DNA from: Actinosynnema sp. ALI-1.44 | GTDB lineage: Bacteria; Actinomycetota; Actinomycetes; Mycobacteriales; Pseudonocardiaceae | NCBI RefSeq assembly: GCF_001984155.1 | Contig: NZ_MTQO01000022.1 | Coordinates: forward strand, 1 to 64,000 | Length of the DNA: 64,000 bases | Direction of reading: 5' to 3' | Shown: positions 7,226-16,086 of the stretch, piece by piece | How positions within the stretch are numbered: position 1 is the stretch's first letter | Layout of the letters: each line of letters opens with the position of its first letter | Position numbers and translations under genes: made by a program | Notes under the pieces: generated by a model | Told to the model about the DNA's origin: nothing | Database searches by the model: none | The model's input: the letters and a program-made list of their open reading frames with translations, nothing else

Positions 7226-8650
7226 TCAGACGTCGTAGTAAAGGGCGAACTCGTACGGGTGCGGACGCAGGCGCAGCGGGTCGATCTCGTGCTCGCGCTT
7301 GAAGGCGATCCACGTCTCGATCACGTCCGGTGTGAAGACGCCACCCTCCAGCAGGAACTCGTGGTCGGCCTCGAGCGTGTCCAGCACGGTGCCCAGGTCG
7401 GCGGGGACCTGCTTGACGTTCTTGGCCTCCTCCGGCGGGAGCTCGTAGAGGTCCTTGTCGATCGGGGCGGGCGGCTCGATCTTGTTCTTGATCCCGTCGA
7501 GTCCGGCCATCAGCATCGCGCTGAACGCCAGGTACGGGTTGCCGGACGAGTCCGGGCAGCGGAACTCGATGCGCTTGGCCTTCGGGTTGTTGCCCGTGAT
7601 CGGGATACGCACACAGGCCGAGCGGTTGCGCTGCGAGTACACCAGCGACACCGGGGCCTCGTAGCCCGGCACGAGCCGGTGGTACGAGTTCACCGTCGGG
7701 TTCGTGAACGCCAGCAGCGACGGCGCGTGGTGCAGGATTCCACCGATGTAGTGGCGTGCCGAGTCCGAGAGGCCCGCGTAGCCGGACTCGTCGTGGAACA
7801 GCGGCTCGCCGTCCTTCCACAGCGACTGGTGGGCGTGCATGCCCGACCCGTTGTCGCCGTACAGCGGCTTCGGCATGAAGGTCGCGGTCTTGCCCGCCGC
7901 CCATGCCGTGTTCTTCACGATGTACTTGAACAGCTGCAGGTCGTCCGCGGCGTGCAGCAGGGTGTTGAACTTGTAGTTGATCTCCGCCTGTCCTGCCGTG
8001 CCCACCTCGTGGTGACCGCGCTCGACCGTGAAGCCCGCGTCCGCCAGGTTCAGGGAGATCTGGTCACGCAGGTCGGCGAAGTGGTCGACCGGCGGCACCG
8101 GGAAGTAGCCGCCCTTGAACTTCGTCTTGTACCCGCGGTTGCCGCCTTCCTCGTCGGCTCCCGTGTTCCACCAGCCCTCGACCGAGTCGATCTCGTGGAA
8201 GGAGCCGTTCTCGGCGTTGTCGAAGCGCACCGAGTCGAAGATGTAGAACTCCGCCTCCGGGCCGAAGTACGCCGTGTCGGCGATGCCCGACTCGTTGATG
8301 TACTGCTCCGCCTTGCGCGCGATGTTGCGCGGGTCGCGGCTGTACGGCTCCTTGGTGAACGGGTCGTGCACGAAGAAGTTCAGGATCAGCGTCTTGTTGA
8401 TCCGGAACGGGTCGAGCCTGGCCGTGTAGGGGTCCGGGAGCAGCAGCATGTCCGACTCGTGGATCGACTGGAAACCACGAACCGACGACCCGTCGAAGGC
8501 CAGGCCGTCCTCGAACGCGGAAGCGTCGAAGGACTCGGCGGGCACCGTGAAGTGCTGCATGATGCCGGGCAGATCGCAGAACCGGACATCGACGAACCGG
8601 ACCTGTTCGTCCTTGATGAAGCGCAAGACCTCGTCGGGGCTGTTGAACAC
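7226..8650 (-). CDS. glnA: Glutamine synthetase type I (GlnA1-like)
   Basis: A 474-residue dodecameric enzyme forming glutamine from glutamate, ammonia and ATP. Visible hallmarks are the N-terminal beta-Grasp DGSS block (FDGSSVRGF, 53-60), the catalytic metal-binding region ([10 protein letters not shown], 130-139; [16 protein letters not shown], 213-228), the ATP-site [10 protein letters not shown] (267-276), and the adenylylation loop [10 protein letters not shown] with Tyr402, the residue modified by GlnE. The start is GTG 8650, with AAGGAG nine bases upstream. A GlnR operator lies 72 bp before the start, so both transcription (GlnR) and activity (GlnE) respond to nitrogen. Confidence 0.98.
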   Translation of the reverse strand: MFNSPDEVLRFIKDEQVRFVDVRFCDLPGIMQHFTVPAESFDASAFEDGLAFDGSSVRGFQSIHESDMLLLPDPYTARLDPFRINKTLILNFFVHDPFTKEPYSRDPRNIARKAEQYINESGIADTAYFGPEAEFYIFDSVRFDNAENGSFHEIDSVEGWWNTGADEEGGNRGYKTKFKGGYFPVPPVDHFADLRDQISLNLADAGFTVERGHHEVGTAGQAEINYKFNTLLHAADDLQLFKYIVKNTAWAAGKTATFMPKPLYGDNGSGMHAHQSLWKDGEPLFHDESGYAGLSDSARHYIGGILHHAPSLLAFTNPTVNSYHRLVPGYEAPVSLVYSQRNRSACVRIPITGNNPKAKRIEFRCPDSSGNPYLAFSAMLMAGLDGIKNKIEPPAPIDKDLYELPPEEAKNVKQVPADLGTVLDTLEADHEFLLEGGVFTPDVIETWIAFKREHEIDPLRLRPHPYEFALYYDV

Positions 8651-8722
8651 GCTCGTAGGCTCCTTACTCAGTGCTTGGCGCCGACGGGCGCCCCACTTCC
8701 GTCGTGAAGCTATGAGTGTGGT

Positions 8723-8760
8723 GTTGCCCGACCGTCACCCATGTGTTTCGCCGATGTTAA
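8723..8760 (-). promoter_or_regulatory. GlnR operator upstream of glnA
   Basis: Read on the minus strand: TTAAC-n6-GAAAC-n6-GTGAC-n6-GCAAC. This is the complete actinobacterial GlnR pattern (gTnAC-n6-GaAAC twice at 22-bp period), with one mismatch in the first half-site and one in the last. It lies 72-110 bp upstream of the glnA start codon. Confidence 0.78.
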
Positions 8761-8828
8761 CGAGCACCTCGATGTCGCAAATGTCGACCGTTGGACGCCG
8801 CCGCGTGACGGCGTTCTACTCTGGTGGG

Positions 8829-9302
8829 GTGACAAGGTGGACCGGATCGTGGTTGTCCGGGCCCCGCGCCGCGCTCGAGCCCGGCGCGGACGCCGGCGAC
8901 CGTCCCGAACAGAGTTACCCCGGTGAGCGCCTGGAGCTGCCCAAGGAAGGGCCCGGCTCGATCGCGGGCACGGGTGTCCGCGCGCTCGCGCTGCTCATCG
9001 ACGCCGTCCTGGCCGGCCTGGTCGCCGGTCTGTTCACGGCGCCTGAGCTGCCCCGCAACTGGAGCCTGCTGGCCTGGTTCGTCATCACGGTCGTCGCCGT
9101 GTCCTTCTTCGGGTTCACCCCCGGCATGAAGGTGCTCGGCATCCGCGTGGCGAGGCTCGGCGAGAAACCGATGGTCGGGCCGCTGCGCGCGGTGCCGAGG
9201 ACGTTGCTCGTCGCGTTGATCATCCCCGCCGTGATCTGGGACGCAGACCGCAGGGGACTGCACGACAAGCTCTTCGGCACGGTGGTCGTGCGCACCCGTT
9301 GA
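8829..9302 (+). CDS. RDD-family membrane protein
   Basis: A 157-residue protein. After a cytosolic N terminus of about 50 residues comes the RDD domain: R-A-L-A-L-L-I-D opening the first helix, a central hydrophobic helix, GFTPGMKVLGIRV, and the final DRRGLHDKLFGTVVV block. RDD proteins are small membrane proteins of uncertain (often transport-related) role. The GTG start at 8829 is divergent from glnA, as in mycobacteria where an RDD gene also neighbours glnA1. The next gene starts at the stop codon, which suggests coupling. Confidence 0.85.
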   Translation: MTRWTGSWLSGPRAALEPGADAGDRPEQSYPGERLELPKEGPGSIAGTGVRALALLIDAVLAGLVAGLFTAPELPRNWSLLAWFVITVVAVSFFGFTPGMKVLGIRVARLGEKPMVGPLRAVPRTLLVALIIPAVIWDADRRGLHDKLFGTVVVRTR

Positions 9303-11293
9303 CCGGCAGGCTGGTCGCCGCGGGCCTGGGCGTCCTCGGACTGGTCACCGGAGTGGCGGCGGCCGTCGTCACGGAGGCGATCCAGGCGTGGAGCTACTCC
9401 GGTTATGCCGCCATGCCGCTCGACGTGGAGATAGCGATCTTCTACGCCGCCATGGGCATCCTGGTGACTTGGCGCAAACCGGGCAATCTGGTCGGCTGGG
9501 CACTGGTCGCGATCGCCGCGTGGGACGGTGTGATGGCGTTGCTGACCGCGTTGGTCGGCGCGTTCGACTCGCCGGACGACCCGGTCGTCCGGGTCATCAT
9601 GCCGATCCAGCACGCGATGTGGGCGCCGCCGATCTGGGCGATCGCCACCCTGCTGCCGTTGATCTACCCCGACGGGCGGCTGCCGAGCAGGCGCTGGTGG
9701 TGGGCCGTCGGGTTCGCGGTGGTCGGGATCGTCGCGTACGTGGTCGGCGTGACGTTGGCCGAGGGTGTGCACGGCAGCAAGTACACAGTGCCCAACAACG
9801 CCGCTGTCCCCGAGTTGCAGGGGTTCGCGCACGCCTTGGCCGAGACGGGCGAATGGATCCTGATCGTCGCGTCGGTGATCGCACTGCTCGGCTTGGCGAT
9901 CAGGTGGCGTCACGCGACAGGCGTGCAGGCGCGCCGCCTCTCGTTGATGCTGTGGGTCCTGCTTTTCGCCGGGACGCAGGCGGTTGTGCGCGAGTTCGTG
10001 CCGATGCCGCAGGTCGTGCACCACATCCTCGAAGTGCTCGCGGCGGCGCTCGTACCGATGGCGGTCGCCGTCGCGGTGACGCGGGACCGGCTGTACGACT
10101 TGGACCTGGCGGTGCGCCGGGCGATCGCGAACCTGGTCGTCGCGGTCAGCCTGCTCGCGTTCTACCTCGGTTTCTTCGCCGTGTGGTCGTTCATCACGCC
10201 GGTGGACAGCGTGTTCGAAGCCGGGATCATGGGCGCGGCGGTGTTCCCGTTCGCCCTGCTGGTGACGCGATGGGTCCGGCAGGTGGCGTGGGGACGACGG
10301 GTCGACATCGTCGAAGCCGTGACCGCGTTGGGACAGCGGATGCGCGACAGGATCGAAGTGTCCGCGGTGCCCGCAGCGGTGTGTGAGGAGATCGTCAACT
10401 CGCTCCACCTGCGCCTCGCCCGGCTCGAACTGGACACCGTCGACGGCGTGCGGACCCTGGCCGAGGTCCGGAAATCCGTCGACGACGAAGCCGAACCGGT
10501 GACGTTCGACCTGTGGCACCGGGGCACGGTCGTCGGTCGATTGCTCGTCCTGCCGCGTGCGGGACGGACACACCTGGACGAGACCCTCGCTCAGGCGCTC
10601 GCGTCGCTGGCCGACCAGGTGGCGCCGGTCGTGGCCGCGCTCCGGTTGGACGAAGAACTGCTACGCAGCCGGGAACAGCTGGTCACGGCACGCGAGGAGG
10701 AACGGCTGCGGCTGTTGCGTGACCTGCATGACGACGTGGGACCGACCCTCGCGGGAATCCGCCTGCAGCTCGACGCGGTCCGGGCGAAACTGCCGGACGA
10801 CGCACCGGCGATCGAACTGATGGACCGCGCCGTGACCGCGATCCACGACGCGCTGGGCATCGTGCGCCGGGTCGCTTACCGGTTGAGGCCGCCTGAGCTG
10901 GAAACGCTCGGGCTGGTCGGAGCGCTTCAAGAGCTGGCGGTCTTCCTGTCCGGACCGACGTTGAAGGTCGAGACCCGGCTGCCGGACGACGTGTCCGCGT
11001 TGTCGCCGACCATCGAGGTCGCCGCGTACCGGATCGTCGCCGAAGCGCTGACGAACGTGGTCAAGCACGCCCGCGCGACCTCGGCATCGATCAGCCTGAC
11101 GATCAACGGCGACGCGGTGACGGTGGAGATCGAGGACGACGGGGTCGGGCTGCCGGACGAAGCCGACGGCCGCGGGATGGGACTGAGGTTCATGGCCCAG
11201 CGCGCGCAGGAGATAGCTGGCGAGTTCTCCTGCCGCGCCACAGGCCGCGGAACGACAGTCCGCGCTGTCCTTCCGTTACGAAATCGTGCCTAA
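9299..11293 (+). CDS. Orphan NarL-type sensor histidine kinase
   Basis: A 664-residue membrane kinase. The N-terminal ~330 residues hold about seven or eight hydrophobic helices. A GAF-like region follows, then the HisKA_3 dimerisation helix with phospho-acceptor His477 (LLRDLHDDVGPTLAG) and the ATPase domain (EDDGVGLP, GRGMGLRFMAQRA). A TTG at 9299, overlapping the RDD stop (TTGA), is the only start close to the beginning of similarity. No response regulator gene is adjacent, so the partner is unknown. The stop overlaps the convergent DUF4191 gene by four bases. Confidence 0.85.
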   Translation: MTGRLVAAGLGVLGLVTGVAAAVVTEAIQAWSYSGYAAMPLDVEIAIFYAAMGILVTWRKPGNLVGWALVAIAAWDGVMALLTALVGAFDSPDDPVVRVIMPIQHAMWAPPIWAIATLLPLIYPDGRLPSRRWWWAVGFAVVGIVAYVVGVTLAEGVHGSKYTVPNNAAVPELQGFAHALAETGEWILIVASVIALLGLAIRWRHATGVQARRLSLMLWVLLFAGTQAVVREFVPMPQVVHHILEVLAAALVPMAVAVAVTRDRLYDLDLAVRRAIANLVVAVSLLAFYLGFFAVWSFITPVDSVFEAGIMGAAVFPFALLVTRWVRQVAWGRRVDIVEAVTALGQRMRDRIEVSAVPAAVCEEIVNSLHLRLARLELDTVDGVRTLAEVRKSVDDEAEPVTFDLWHRGTVVGRLLVLPRAGRTHLDETLAQALASLADQVAPVVAALRLDEELLRSREQLVTAREEERLRLLRDLHDDVGPTLAGIRLQLDAVRAKLPDDAPAIELMDRAVTAIHDALGIVRRVAYRLRPPELETLGLVGALQELAVFLSGPTLKVETRLPDDVSALSPTIEVAAYRIVAEALTNVVKHARATSASISLTINGDAVTVEIEDDGVGLPDEADGRGMGLRFMAQRAQEIAGEFSCRATGRGTTVRAVLPLRNRA

Positions 11294-12018
11294 CGACGGC
11301 GGATGGTGCGCTGCACGTTGCGCATCTTCGCGCCCTGCGGCATCGGGCCCTTGGGCAGCGCGGCGCCCCGGCTGGCCAGCGCGGACAGTCGCTTCTCGAT
11401 CGCGTCGACCTGCTTGGGGTTGAGGTTGCGGGGCAGCTTCATCAGCCGCGACTGCAGCTTGCCCAGCGGGACCTGACCCTCTTCGTTGCCGATGATCAAG
11501 TCGTAGATCGGCGTGTCACCGACGAGCCGCGAGATGCGCTTCTTCTCCTGCGCGAGCAGCGTCTTGACCCGGTGCGGCGCGCCCTCGGCAACCAGCACGA
11601 CCCCAGGACGACCGAGGACGCGGTGCACGGCGTCCAACTGGGTCGTCGCGGCGACGGTCGGCGTGACACGCCAGCCACGCTTGAGGTTGTCCAACGCCCA
11701 CGCACCCGCGCCCGGCTGCCCGTCGGCCTTGGCGAACACGTTCTTCTGCACCCGGCGGCCGAACACGATCACAGCGCCGAGAACACCGAACATGATGCCG
11801 ACCGGCAGCGCCAGCCAGTGGATGTCGAACAGCATGCCGAGCAGGAAGACCACCGCGGTGATCACCAGGAAGACACCGAGCATCCACGGGATCAGCAGCT
11901 TGTCTTCCTTGCGCTGCATCTTGAAGGCCTGCCAGATCTGACTCCGCTTCGCCTTCGACTCAGCCTTGCGCGCGGCCTTGGCCGCCTTGAGGGCTTCCTT
12001 GTCCTGCTTACCAGCCAT
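11290..12018 (-). CDS. DUF4191 membrane protein
   Basis: A 242-residue protein. A lysine/alanine-rich coiled N terminus (residues 1-35) is followed by two transmembrane helices (about 44-66 and 70-88) and a cytosolic domain ending in a very basic tail (TIRRR). It is the homologue of the mycobacterial protein encoded beside glnA1 (Rv2219). ATG 12018 starts the conserved MAGKQDKEALKAAKAARK sequence. A longer frame upstream has no support. The function is unknown. The 280 bp between this gene and uvrD2 hold no other gene. Confidence 0.85.
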   Translation of the reverse strand: MAGKQDKEALKAAKAARKAESKAKRSQIWQAFKMQRKEDKLLIPWMLGVFLVITAVVFLLGMLFDIHWLALPVGIMFGVLGAVIVFGRRVQKNVFAKADGQPGAGAWALDNLKRGWRVTPTVAATTQLDAVHRVLGRPGVVLVAEGAPHRVKTLLAQEKKRISRLVGDTPIYDLIIGNEEGQVPLGKLQSRLMKLPRNLNPKQVDAIEKRLSALASRGAALPKGPMPQGAKMRNVQRTIRRR

Positions 12019-12298
12019 GAAGACCAGGATACGGGCCGGGCGAAACCACTCGAACGGACCGCTCCACCAGCCACACGCACCGAACCGAAAGCCGAAGCTG
12101 GTCACGCGCAGGAAACAGAGCCCGCACAGTCCCCCACCCGACCCGGGGGGCGTCCCTGCTCCAGTCTACCGGTGATAAGGCCTGGTCAAAGACCTACTGG
12201 TCGGTTGTGGACAACTGGATTTGACGATGGTCCATTCGCACCGACACGCCAGCGGATCGCGTTGACGGTGGCGTGGAGGCCTCTGTCAGGATGCAAGC

Positions 12299-14398
12299 AT
12301 GGTCGGCGAAGCAGAAAAGAACCTCTTGGAGGGCTTGGATCCGGACCAGCGTGCGGCAGTGCAGGCCCCGCGTGGTCCGGTCTGCGTGCTCGCCGGCGCG
12401 GGGACCGGCAAGACCAGGACGATCACCCATCGGATCGCCTACCTCGTGCACACCGGGCACGTTGCCGCTGGGCAGGTTCTTGCGGTGACGTTCACCAACC
12501 GGGCGGCGGGGGAGATGCGCACCCGGCTGCGTGCGCTGGGTATCCCCGCTGCCCAGGCTCGGACGTTTCACAGTGCCGCCTTGCGGCAGCTGCGGTATTT
12601 CTGGCCGCGGGTCGTGGGGGACGCGCCGTGGGATCTGATCGAGGGCAAGCTCCGCCTCGTCGGCCAGGCGGCGCACAAGGTCGGCGCGCCGACCGAGATC
12701 GAGGTCCTGCGGGACCTCGCCAGTGAGATCGAGTGGGCGAAGGCGTCGCTTGTCTCGCCGGACGACTACCCGGATGCCGTCAGCCGCCGTCACCGCACGC
12801 CACCGGTCCCGGCCGACCAGGTGGTGAAGGTCTACCAGGGCTACGAGCGGCTCAAGAACCAGGCGAAACTCCTCGACTTCGACGACCTGCTGCTGCACAC
12901 CGCCGCGGTGTTGGAGGACCATGCCCAGGTCGCCGAGGAGTTCCGGGAGCGCTACCGCTGTTTCGTCGTCGACGAATACCAGGACGTCACGCCCCTGCAG
13001 CAACGCGTGCTCAGTGGTTGGCTCGGCCAGCGCGACGATCTGACGGTCGTCGGCGACGCGAACCAGACCATCTACTCGTTCGCGGGCGCCTCGCCGAGGC
13101 CGTTGCTGGAGTTCACGCGGCGCTTCCCCGACGCGAGCGTGGTCCGGCTGGAACGCGACTACCGCTCGACCCCGCAGGTGGTCACGCTCGCCAACCAGGT
13201 CATCTCCGCGGCGCGGGACCGTCCCGCCGGTTCGCGGCTCAAGCTGATCGGCCAGCGTGCCGCGGGACCGGTGCCGCAGTTCCACGAATACGACGACGAG
13301 CCCGCCGAGGCGAACGCGGTCGTCAAGCGGATCAAGGACCTCGTCGACGCCGGGACGCCGCTGAGCGAGATCGCCGTCCTCTACCGGGTCAACGCCCAGT
13401 CCGAGGCCTACGAGCAGGCGCTGACCGAGGCCGGGATCCCGTACCTGGTGCGCGGCGGTGAGCGGTTCTTCGAGCGCCAGGAGGTCAGGCAGGCCATGTC
13501 GGTGCTGCGGATGGCCAGCGCCGATGCTCCCGACGGTGAGCTTCCGGAATTGGTACGTCGTTCGCTGGAGCGCGTCGGGCTGACAGCCGAACCACCATCC
13601 GGCGGGTCGGCGCGGGAGCGGTGGGAATCGCTGTTGGCCATCGTCGAGTTGGCCGAGGAGTTGACGGCCACTCTCGAAGGAGCGGACCTGCCGAGGTTCG
13701 TCGCCGAGTTGGAGACGCGTGCGGCCGCGCAGCACCCGCCGACTGTCGAAGGCGTCACCCTCGCCTCGCTGCACGCGTCCAAAGGGCTGGAGTGGGACGC
13801 GGTTTTCCTGATCGGGCTGGTCGACGGGACGCTGCCGATCCAGTTCGCGGACGGCGACGAGTCCGCGGTCGAGGAAGAACGCCGACTGCTCTATGTCGGC
13901 GTGACGCGTGCACGTGAACACCTGTGGCTGTCTTGGTCGTTGTCCCGCTCGCCGGGTGGACGGCGGCACCGGCGTCGCTGCCGTTTCCTCTACGGCCTGA
14001 TCCCCGACGACCACCCCACCGCCCGGGTCGCGCGGAGCAACAACAACCACAACCACAGCCACAACAAAGGTCCCGCGCCGAAGCTGTCGTGCCGCGTTTG
14101 CGGCCGCTCGCTTGTCGGCACGGTCGCGACCAAGCTCGGCCGGTGCACCGACTGCCCGTCGGACGTGGACGAGGAACTGCTCAGCAGGCTCCGCGACTGG
14201 CGGATGACCCGAGCCAAGGAGCTCAAGGTGCCCGCGTTCGTCGTGTTCACCGACGCGACGTTGATGGCGATCGCCGAGCAGCGCCCCACCAACACGGCCG
14301 GCCTGGTGTCGATCTCCGGGATCGGCGCGGCCAAGCTCGACCGGTTCGGCGGTGACGTGCTCGCACTCGTCAACGAGGGCCCGGCCCCCGCGGGGTGA
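12299..14398 (+). CDS. uvrD2: ATP-dependent DNA helicase UvrD2
   Basis: A 699-residue superfamily 1A helicase (3'-5', DNA repair). Walker A AGAGTGKT is at residues 32-39, followed by [11 protein letters not shown] (motif II), [13 protein letters not shown] (motif III), [16 protein letters not shown] (motif V) and [14 protein letters not shown] (motif VI). Two C-terminal features identify UvrD2 rather than UvrD1: a tetracysteine module (C598-x2-C601, C616-x2-C619) and a final HRDC domain ([19 protein letters not shown]...[13 protein letters not shown]). A His/Asn-rich linker (about residues 579-588) precedes the cysteines. As in mycobacteria, the gene lies near whiB7. Confidence 0.95.
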   Translation: MVGEAEKNLLEGLDPDQRAAVQAPRGPVCVLAGAGTGKTRTITHRIAYLVHTGHVAAGQVLAVTFTNRAAGEMRTRLRALGIPAAQARTFHSAALRQLRYFWPRVVGDAPWDLIEGKLRLVGQAAHKVGAPTEIEVLRDLASEIEWAKASLVSPDDYPDAVSRRHRTPPVPADQVVKVYQGYERLKNQAKLLDFDDLLLHTAAVLEDHAQVAEEFRERYRCFVVDEYQDVTPLQQRVLSGWLGQRDDLTVVGDANQTIYSFAGASPRPLLEFTRRFPDASVVRLERDYRSTPQVVTLANQVISAARDRPAGSRLKLIGQRAAGPVPQFHEYDDEPAEANAVVKRIKDLVDAGTPLSEIAVLYRVNAQSEAYEQALTEAGIPYLVRGGERFFERQEVRQAMSVLRMASADAPDGELPELVRRSLERVGLTAEPPSGGSARERWESLLAIVELAEELTATLEGADLPRFVAELETRAAAQHPPTVEGVTLASLHASKGLEWDAVFLIGLVDGTLPIQFADGDESAVEEERRLLYVGVTRAREHLWLSWSLSRSPGGRRHRRRCRFLYGLIPDDHPTARVARSNNNHNHSHNKGPAPKLSCRVCGRSLVGTVATKLGRCTDCPSDVDEELLSRLRDWRMTRAKELKVPAFVVFTDATLMAIAEQRPTNTAGLVSISGIGAAKLDRFGGDVLALVNEGPAPAG

Positions 14399-14719
14399 TC
14401 AGCCGAACTTCTCGATGGCGTCCGTGACCGTCTGGTCGGGCGCGTCGGGATCGGTCCCCGACCGCACGCGTTCGACCACGCGCTTGATGGCGGAGTGCTG
14501 ATCGGGGTTCGCCTGCCAATGGGACTGCGGCAGTCCCAGCACGGCGACCAGGAGGTCGCCGGGGTAGTAGGAGGAGTCGACCAGGGGCTCGTTCTCGAGC
14601 AGGTCCAGCGCGCGCGGTGTCAGGACGGCGACGCCTTCCTGCTGGCCGAGCAGTACCCGGATATCGCCGGGTTCCAAGGAACCGATCGGTCGTTGCCGCA
14701 GGCTGTACACCGTCCTCAT
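14399..14719 (-). CDS. CdiI-like contact-dependent inhibition immunity protein (orphan)
   Basis: 106 residues are read from ATG 14719. RPIGSLEPGDIRVLLGQQEGVAVL and the YYPGDLLVAVLGLPQSHW block match the family annotated as contact-dependent growth-inhibition immunity proteins. Family members usually have about 25 more N-terminal residues (LEQLDG-W-x-P-P-x-DATSL). Exactly this sequence is encoded upstream in frame (back to 14794) but without an ATG, GTG or TTG, and a strong GAGGAG lies seven bases before an ATC codon. The true start may therefore be ATC 14794. No CdiA-type toxin is adjacent. Confidence 0.75.
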   Translation of the reverse strand: MRTVYSLRQRPIGSLEPGDIRVLLGQQEGVAVLTPRALDLLENEPLVDSSYYPGDLLVAVLGLPQSHWQANPDQHSAIKRVVERVRSGTDPDAPDQTVTDAIEKFG

Positions 14720-14926
14720 CAGACTGGTCGCGTCCTCGGGCGTGGGGCCCCACCGTGCGCCGTCGAGCTGTTCGAGCGAGAGATTTTCGTTGATGGCGCT
14801 GCTCCTCTGTGGTTACGTTGTCGCCGCGATGGACGACCTGTGACCGGTCGGCGACCGTAAACGCCCTGGTTGGCGGCTTATGTCGCCCAATCGGGCGGTA
14901 CTGTGACCGGCGTCACGGGATTCTGT

Positions 14927-14965
14927 CAAAAACCTGTTGCGGGGACCCCTGTACCACCAATAACC
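14927..14965 (+). promoter_or_regulatory. Candidate whiB7 promoter
   Basis: A short A-tract (CAAAAA) precedes TTGCGG (14937-14942), and a weak -10 candidate (ATAACC) follows 17 bp later. An A/T-rich patch directly upstream of the -35 is the known WhiB7 autoregulation signal, bound by the AT-hook. The -10 assignment is uncertain. Confidence 0.35.
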
Positions 14966-15045
14966 TGCAGTAGCCGGGCCGAGAAGGTCCGAAGTTTTCG
15001 AAGTCTCCGGCGGAGACGACGGTCGAGAAGGGGGGCGAGTCCACG

Positions 15046-15273
15046 GTGAAGAACTACGCAGTCATCTGTGACGCTCCCGGCCTCCCGTTGTCCAAGGGTT
15101 CGCTGACGCACGCCGAGTGGCCTGCGAATGAGCGGCTGTCCGCGGGCAGGATCCGTGGAGGCGCTCTGATCGCGCCCAAGCAGATGACGACCCAGGGGAC
15201 CAGTGTGCGCACGGTCCAGACCGTCGATTTCCCATATCTTCCAGTCCGCGCTGAAGCGCAGGGCCTGACCTAG
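15046..15273 (+). CDS. Leader ORF (uORF) of whiB7
   Basis: A 75-codon GTG-initiated frame preceded by a G-rich ribosome-binding site (AGGGGGG near 15030). Its TAG stop sits at the centre of a 16-bp palindrome (15264-15279) just before the terminator hairpin. In mycobacteria and Streptomyces, whiB7/wblC transcription is controlled by translation of such a uORF: slowed ribosomes let the downstream terminator be bypassed. The peptide has no recognised domain, so the uORF is probably a sensor of translation rather than a source of functional protein. Confidence 0.6.
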   Translation: MKNYAVICDAPGLPLSKGSLTHAEWPANERLSAGRIRGGALIAPKQMTTQGTSVRTVQTVDFPYLPVRAEAQGLT

Positions 15274-15339
15274 GTCAGGACCCCTCAGGCTCACGAAGGC
15301 CGCGGACCCGGAAACGGATCCGCGGCCTTCGTGTTTTTT
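15264..15339 (+). promoter_or_regulatory. Transcription attenuator in the whiB7 leader
   Basis: The palindrome CCTGACCTAGGTCAGG (15264-15279), which can alternatively pair GCCTGA with TCAGGC at 15285-15290, is followed by a perfect 15-bp terminator stem (15292-15306 with 15319-15333) and a T6 run (15334-15339). The terminator lies 60 bp before the whiB7 ATG and after a uORF, so it is an attenuator and not the end of a gene. Confidence 0.8.
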
Positions 15340-15399
15340 GTTGTCCTACAAAGAAAAACAGCACCAACTCCACACATGAAACGACAGGAGCTCCACCAC

Positions 15400-15771
15400 A
15401 TGTCTCCGATCGCTGTCCCTCAAACCGAGGACAGATCACCTGACAACCCCATCGACCTGGCGGAGGCGGGAATGACCGGCCTGCTCGACGCTGCACCCTT
15501 GGCAGGGCTCGACCTGCCTTGCCGTTCAGCCATCAACCCTGACCTGTGGTTCGCGGAGGCACCTGCCGACCTCGAGCGGGCGAAGCAGCTCTGCGGAGCG
15601 TGCCCCGTCCGTGCCGAGTGCCTGGCCGGCGCGGTCGCACGGCACGAGCCGTGGGGTGTTTGGGGTGGCGAGATCTTCGAGCGCGGTGTCGTGATCGCGC
15701 GGAAGAGGCCCCGTGGCCGTCCTCGGAAGGACGCGACCATCGCGGCGAGCGCGCAGGGGGCAGCGGCATGA
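15400..15771 (+). CDS. whiB7: WhiB7-type redox-sensitive transcription factor
   Basis: A 123-residue Fe-S protein. Cluster ligands are C41, C65, C68 and C74 (C-x23-C-x2-C-x5-C), followed by the WhiB turn GVWGGE (86-91) and a C-terminal AT-hook RGRPRK (105-110), which distinguishes WhiB7 from other WhiB proteins. WhiB7 binds the primary sigma factor and activates intrinsic antibiotic-resistance genes. ATG 15400, with GGAG nine bases upstream, is preferred over the in-frame ATG 15376. Expression is expected to depend on the leader attenuator. The stop overlaps an ATG (ATGA) of a possible extension of the next gene. Confidence 0.95.
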   Translation: MSPIAVPQTEDRSPDNPIDLAEAGMTGLLDAAPLAGLDLPCRSAINPDLWFAEAPADLERAKQLCGACPVRAECLAGAVARHEPWGVWGGEIFERGVVIARKRPRGRPRKDATIAASAQGAAA

Positions 15772-15815
15772 CCCCGAAACCTGACTACACAGCCGTTCCC
15801 AAGGGAGCCAACACA

Positions 15816-15974
15816 ATGTTGCTTTATGAAGATCTCGCGAGAGCACGAATGCGCGAGGCGGAACAGGCAGCGAGCACGCTGCGTCTGGTCCGCCGTCTGA
15901 CCGCCGCGAAGCGGTGGAACCGGGTGTCGAACTGGGCGGCCAAGAGGGCCACCCGGATGGCATCCTCGCTGTAA
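15816..15974 (+). CDS. Small basic hypothetical protein downstream of whiB7
   Basis: A 52-residue protein, MLLYEDLARARMREAEQAA followed by an arginine-rich amphipathic helix (RRLTAAKRWNRVSNWAAKRATRMASSL). Similar short (L/F)LYE-DLAR proteins are common in actinomycetes without known function. ATG 15816 has AAGGGA nine bases upstream. An in-frame ATG at 15768 overlapping the whiB7 stop would give 68 residues. It is probably co-transcribed with whiB7. Confidence 0.75.
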   Translation: MLLYEDLARARMREAEQAASTLRLVRRLTAAKRWNRVSNWAAKRATRMASSL

Positions 15975-15985
15975 AGCGAACCTGC

Positions 15986-16018
15986 AAGCGGGTGCCCGCC
16001 TCCGGCGGGTGCCCGCTT
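15986..16018 (+). terminator. Terminator of the whiB7 unit
   Basis: The hairpin AAGCGGG-TG-CCCGCC / TCCG / GGCGGGTGCCCGCTT, with a two-base internal mismatch, directly follows the small basic protein gene. Confidence 0.65.
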
Positions 16019-16086
16019 TCGCGCGTCCGAACGCTCCACACTGGACATTCCGCGCGATCATCAGCCCTTCTTGGTTAAGTGGAGGC

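Noticed and set aside
7259-8707. 482-codon plus-strand frame opposite glnA
   Set aside because: Composition (Val/Arg/Glu/His-rich) is typical of the antisense of a GC-rich gene. glnA is certain.
8915-10573. 552-codon minus-strand frame opposite the sensor kinase
   Set aside because: His/Arg/Asp-rich antisense shadow. The kinase frame contains all expected motifs.
12205-12214. DnaA-box-like TTGTGGACAA upstream of uvrD2 (and similar single sites near 19541 and 21980)
   Set aside because: Single scattered boxes without clustering, an AT-rich region or dnaA/dnaN neighbours do not make an origin.
12194-14062. 622-codon minus-strand frame opposite uvrD2
   Set aside because: Antisense shadow without domain content.
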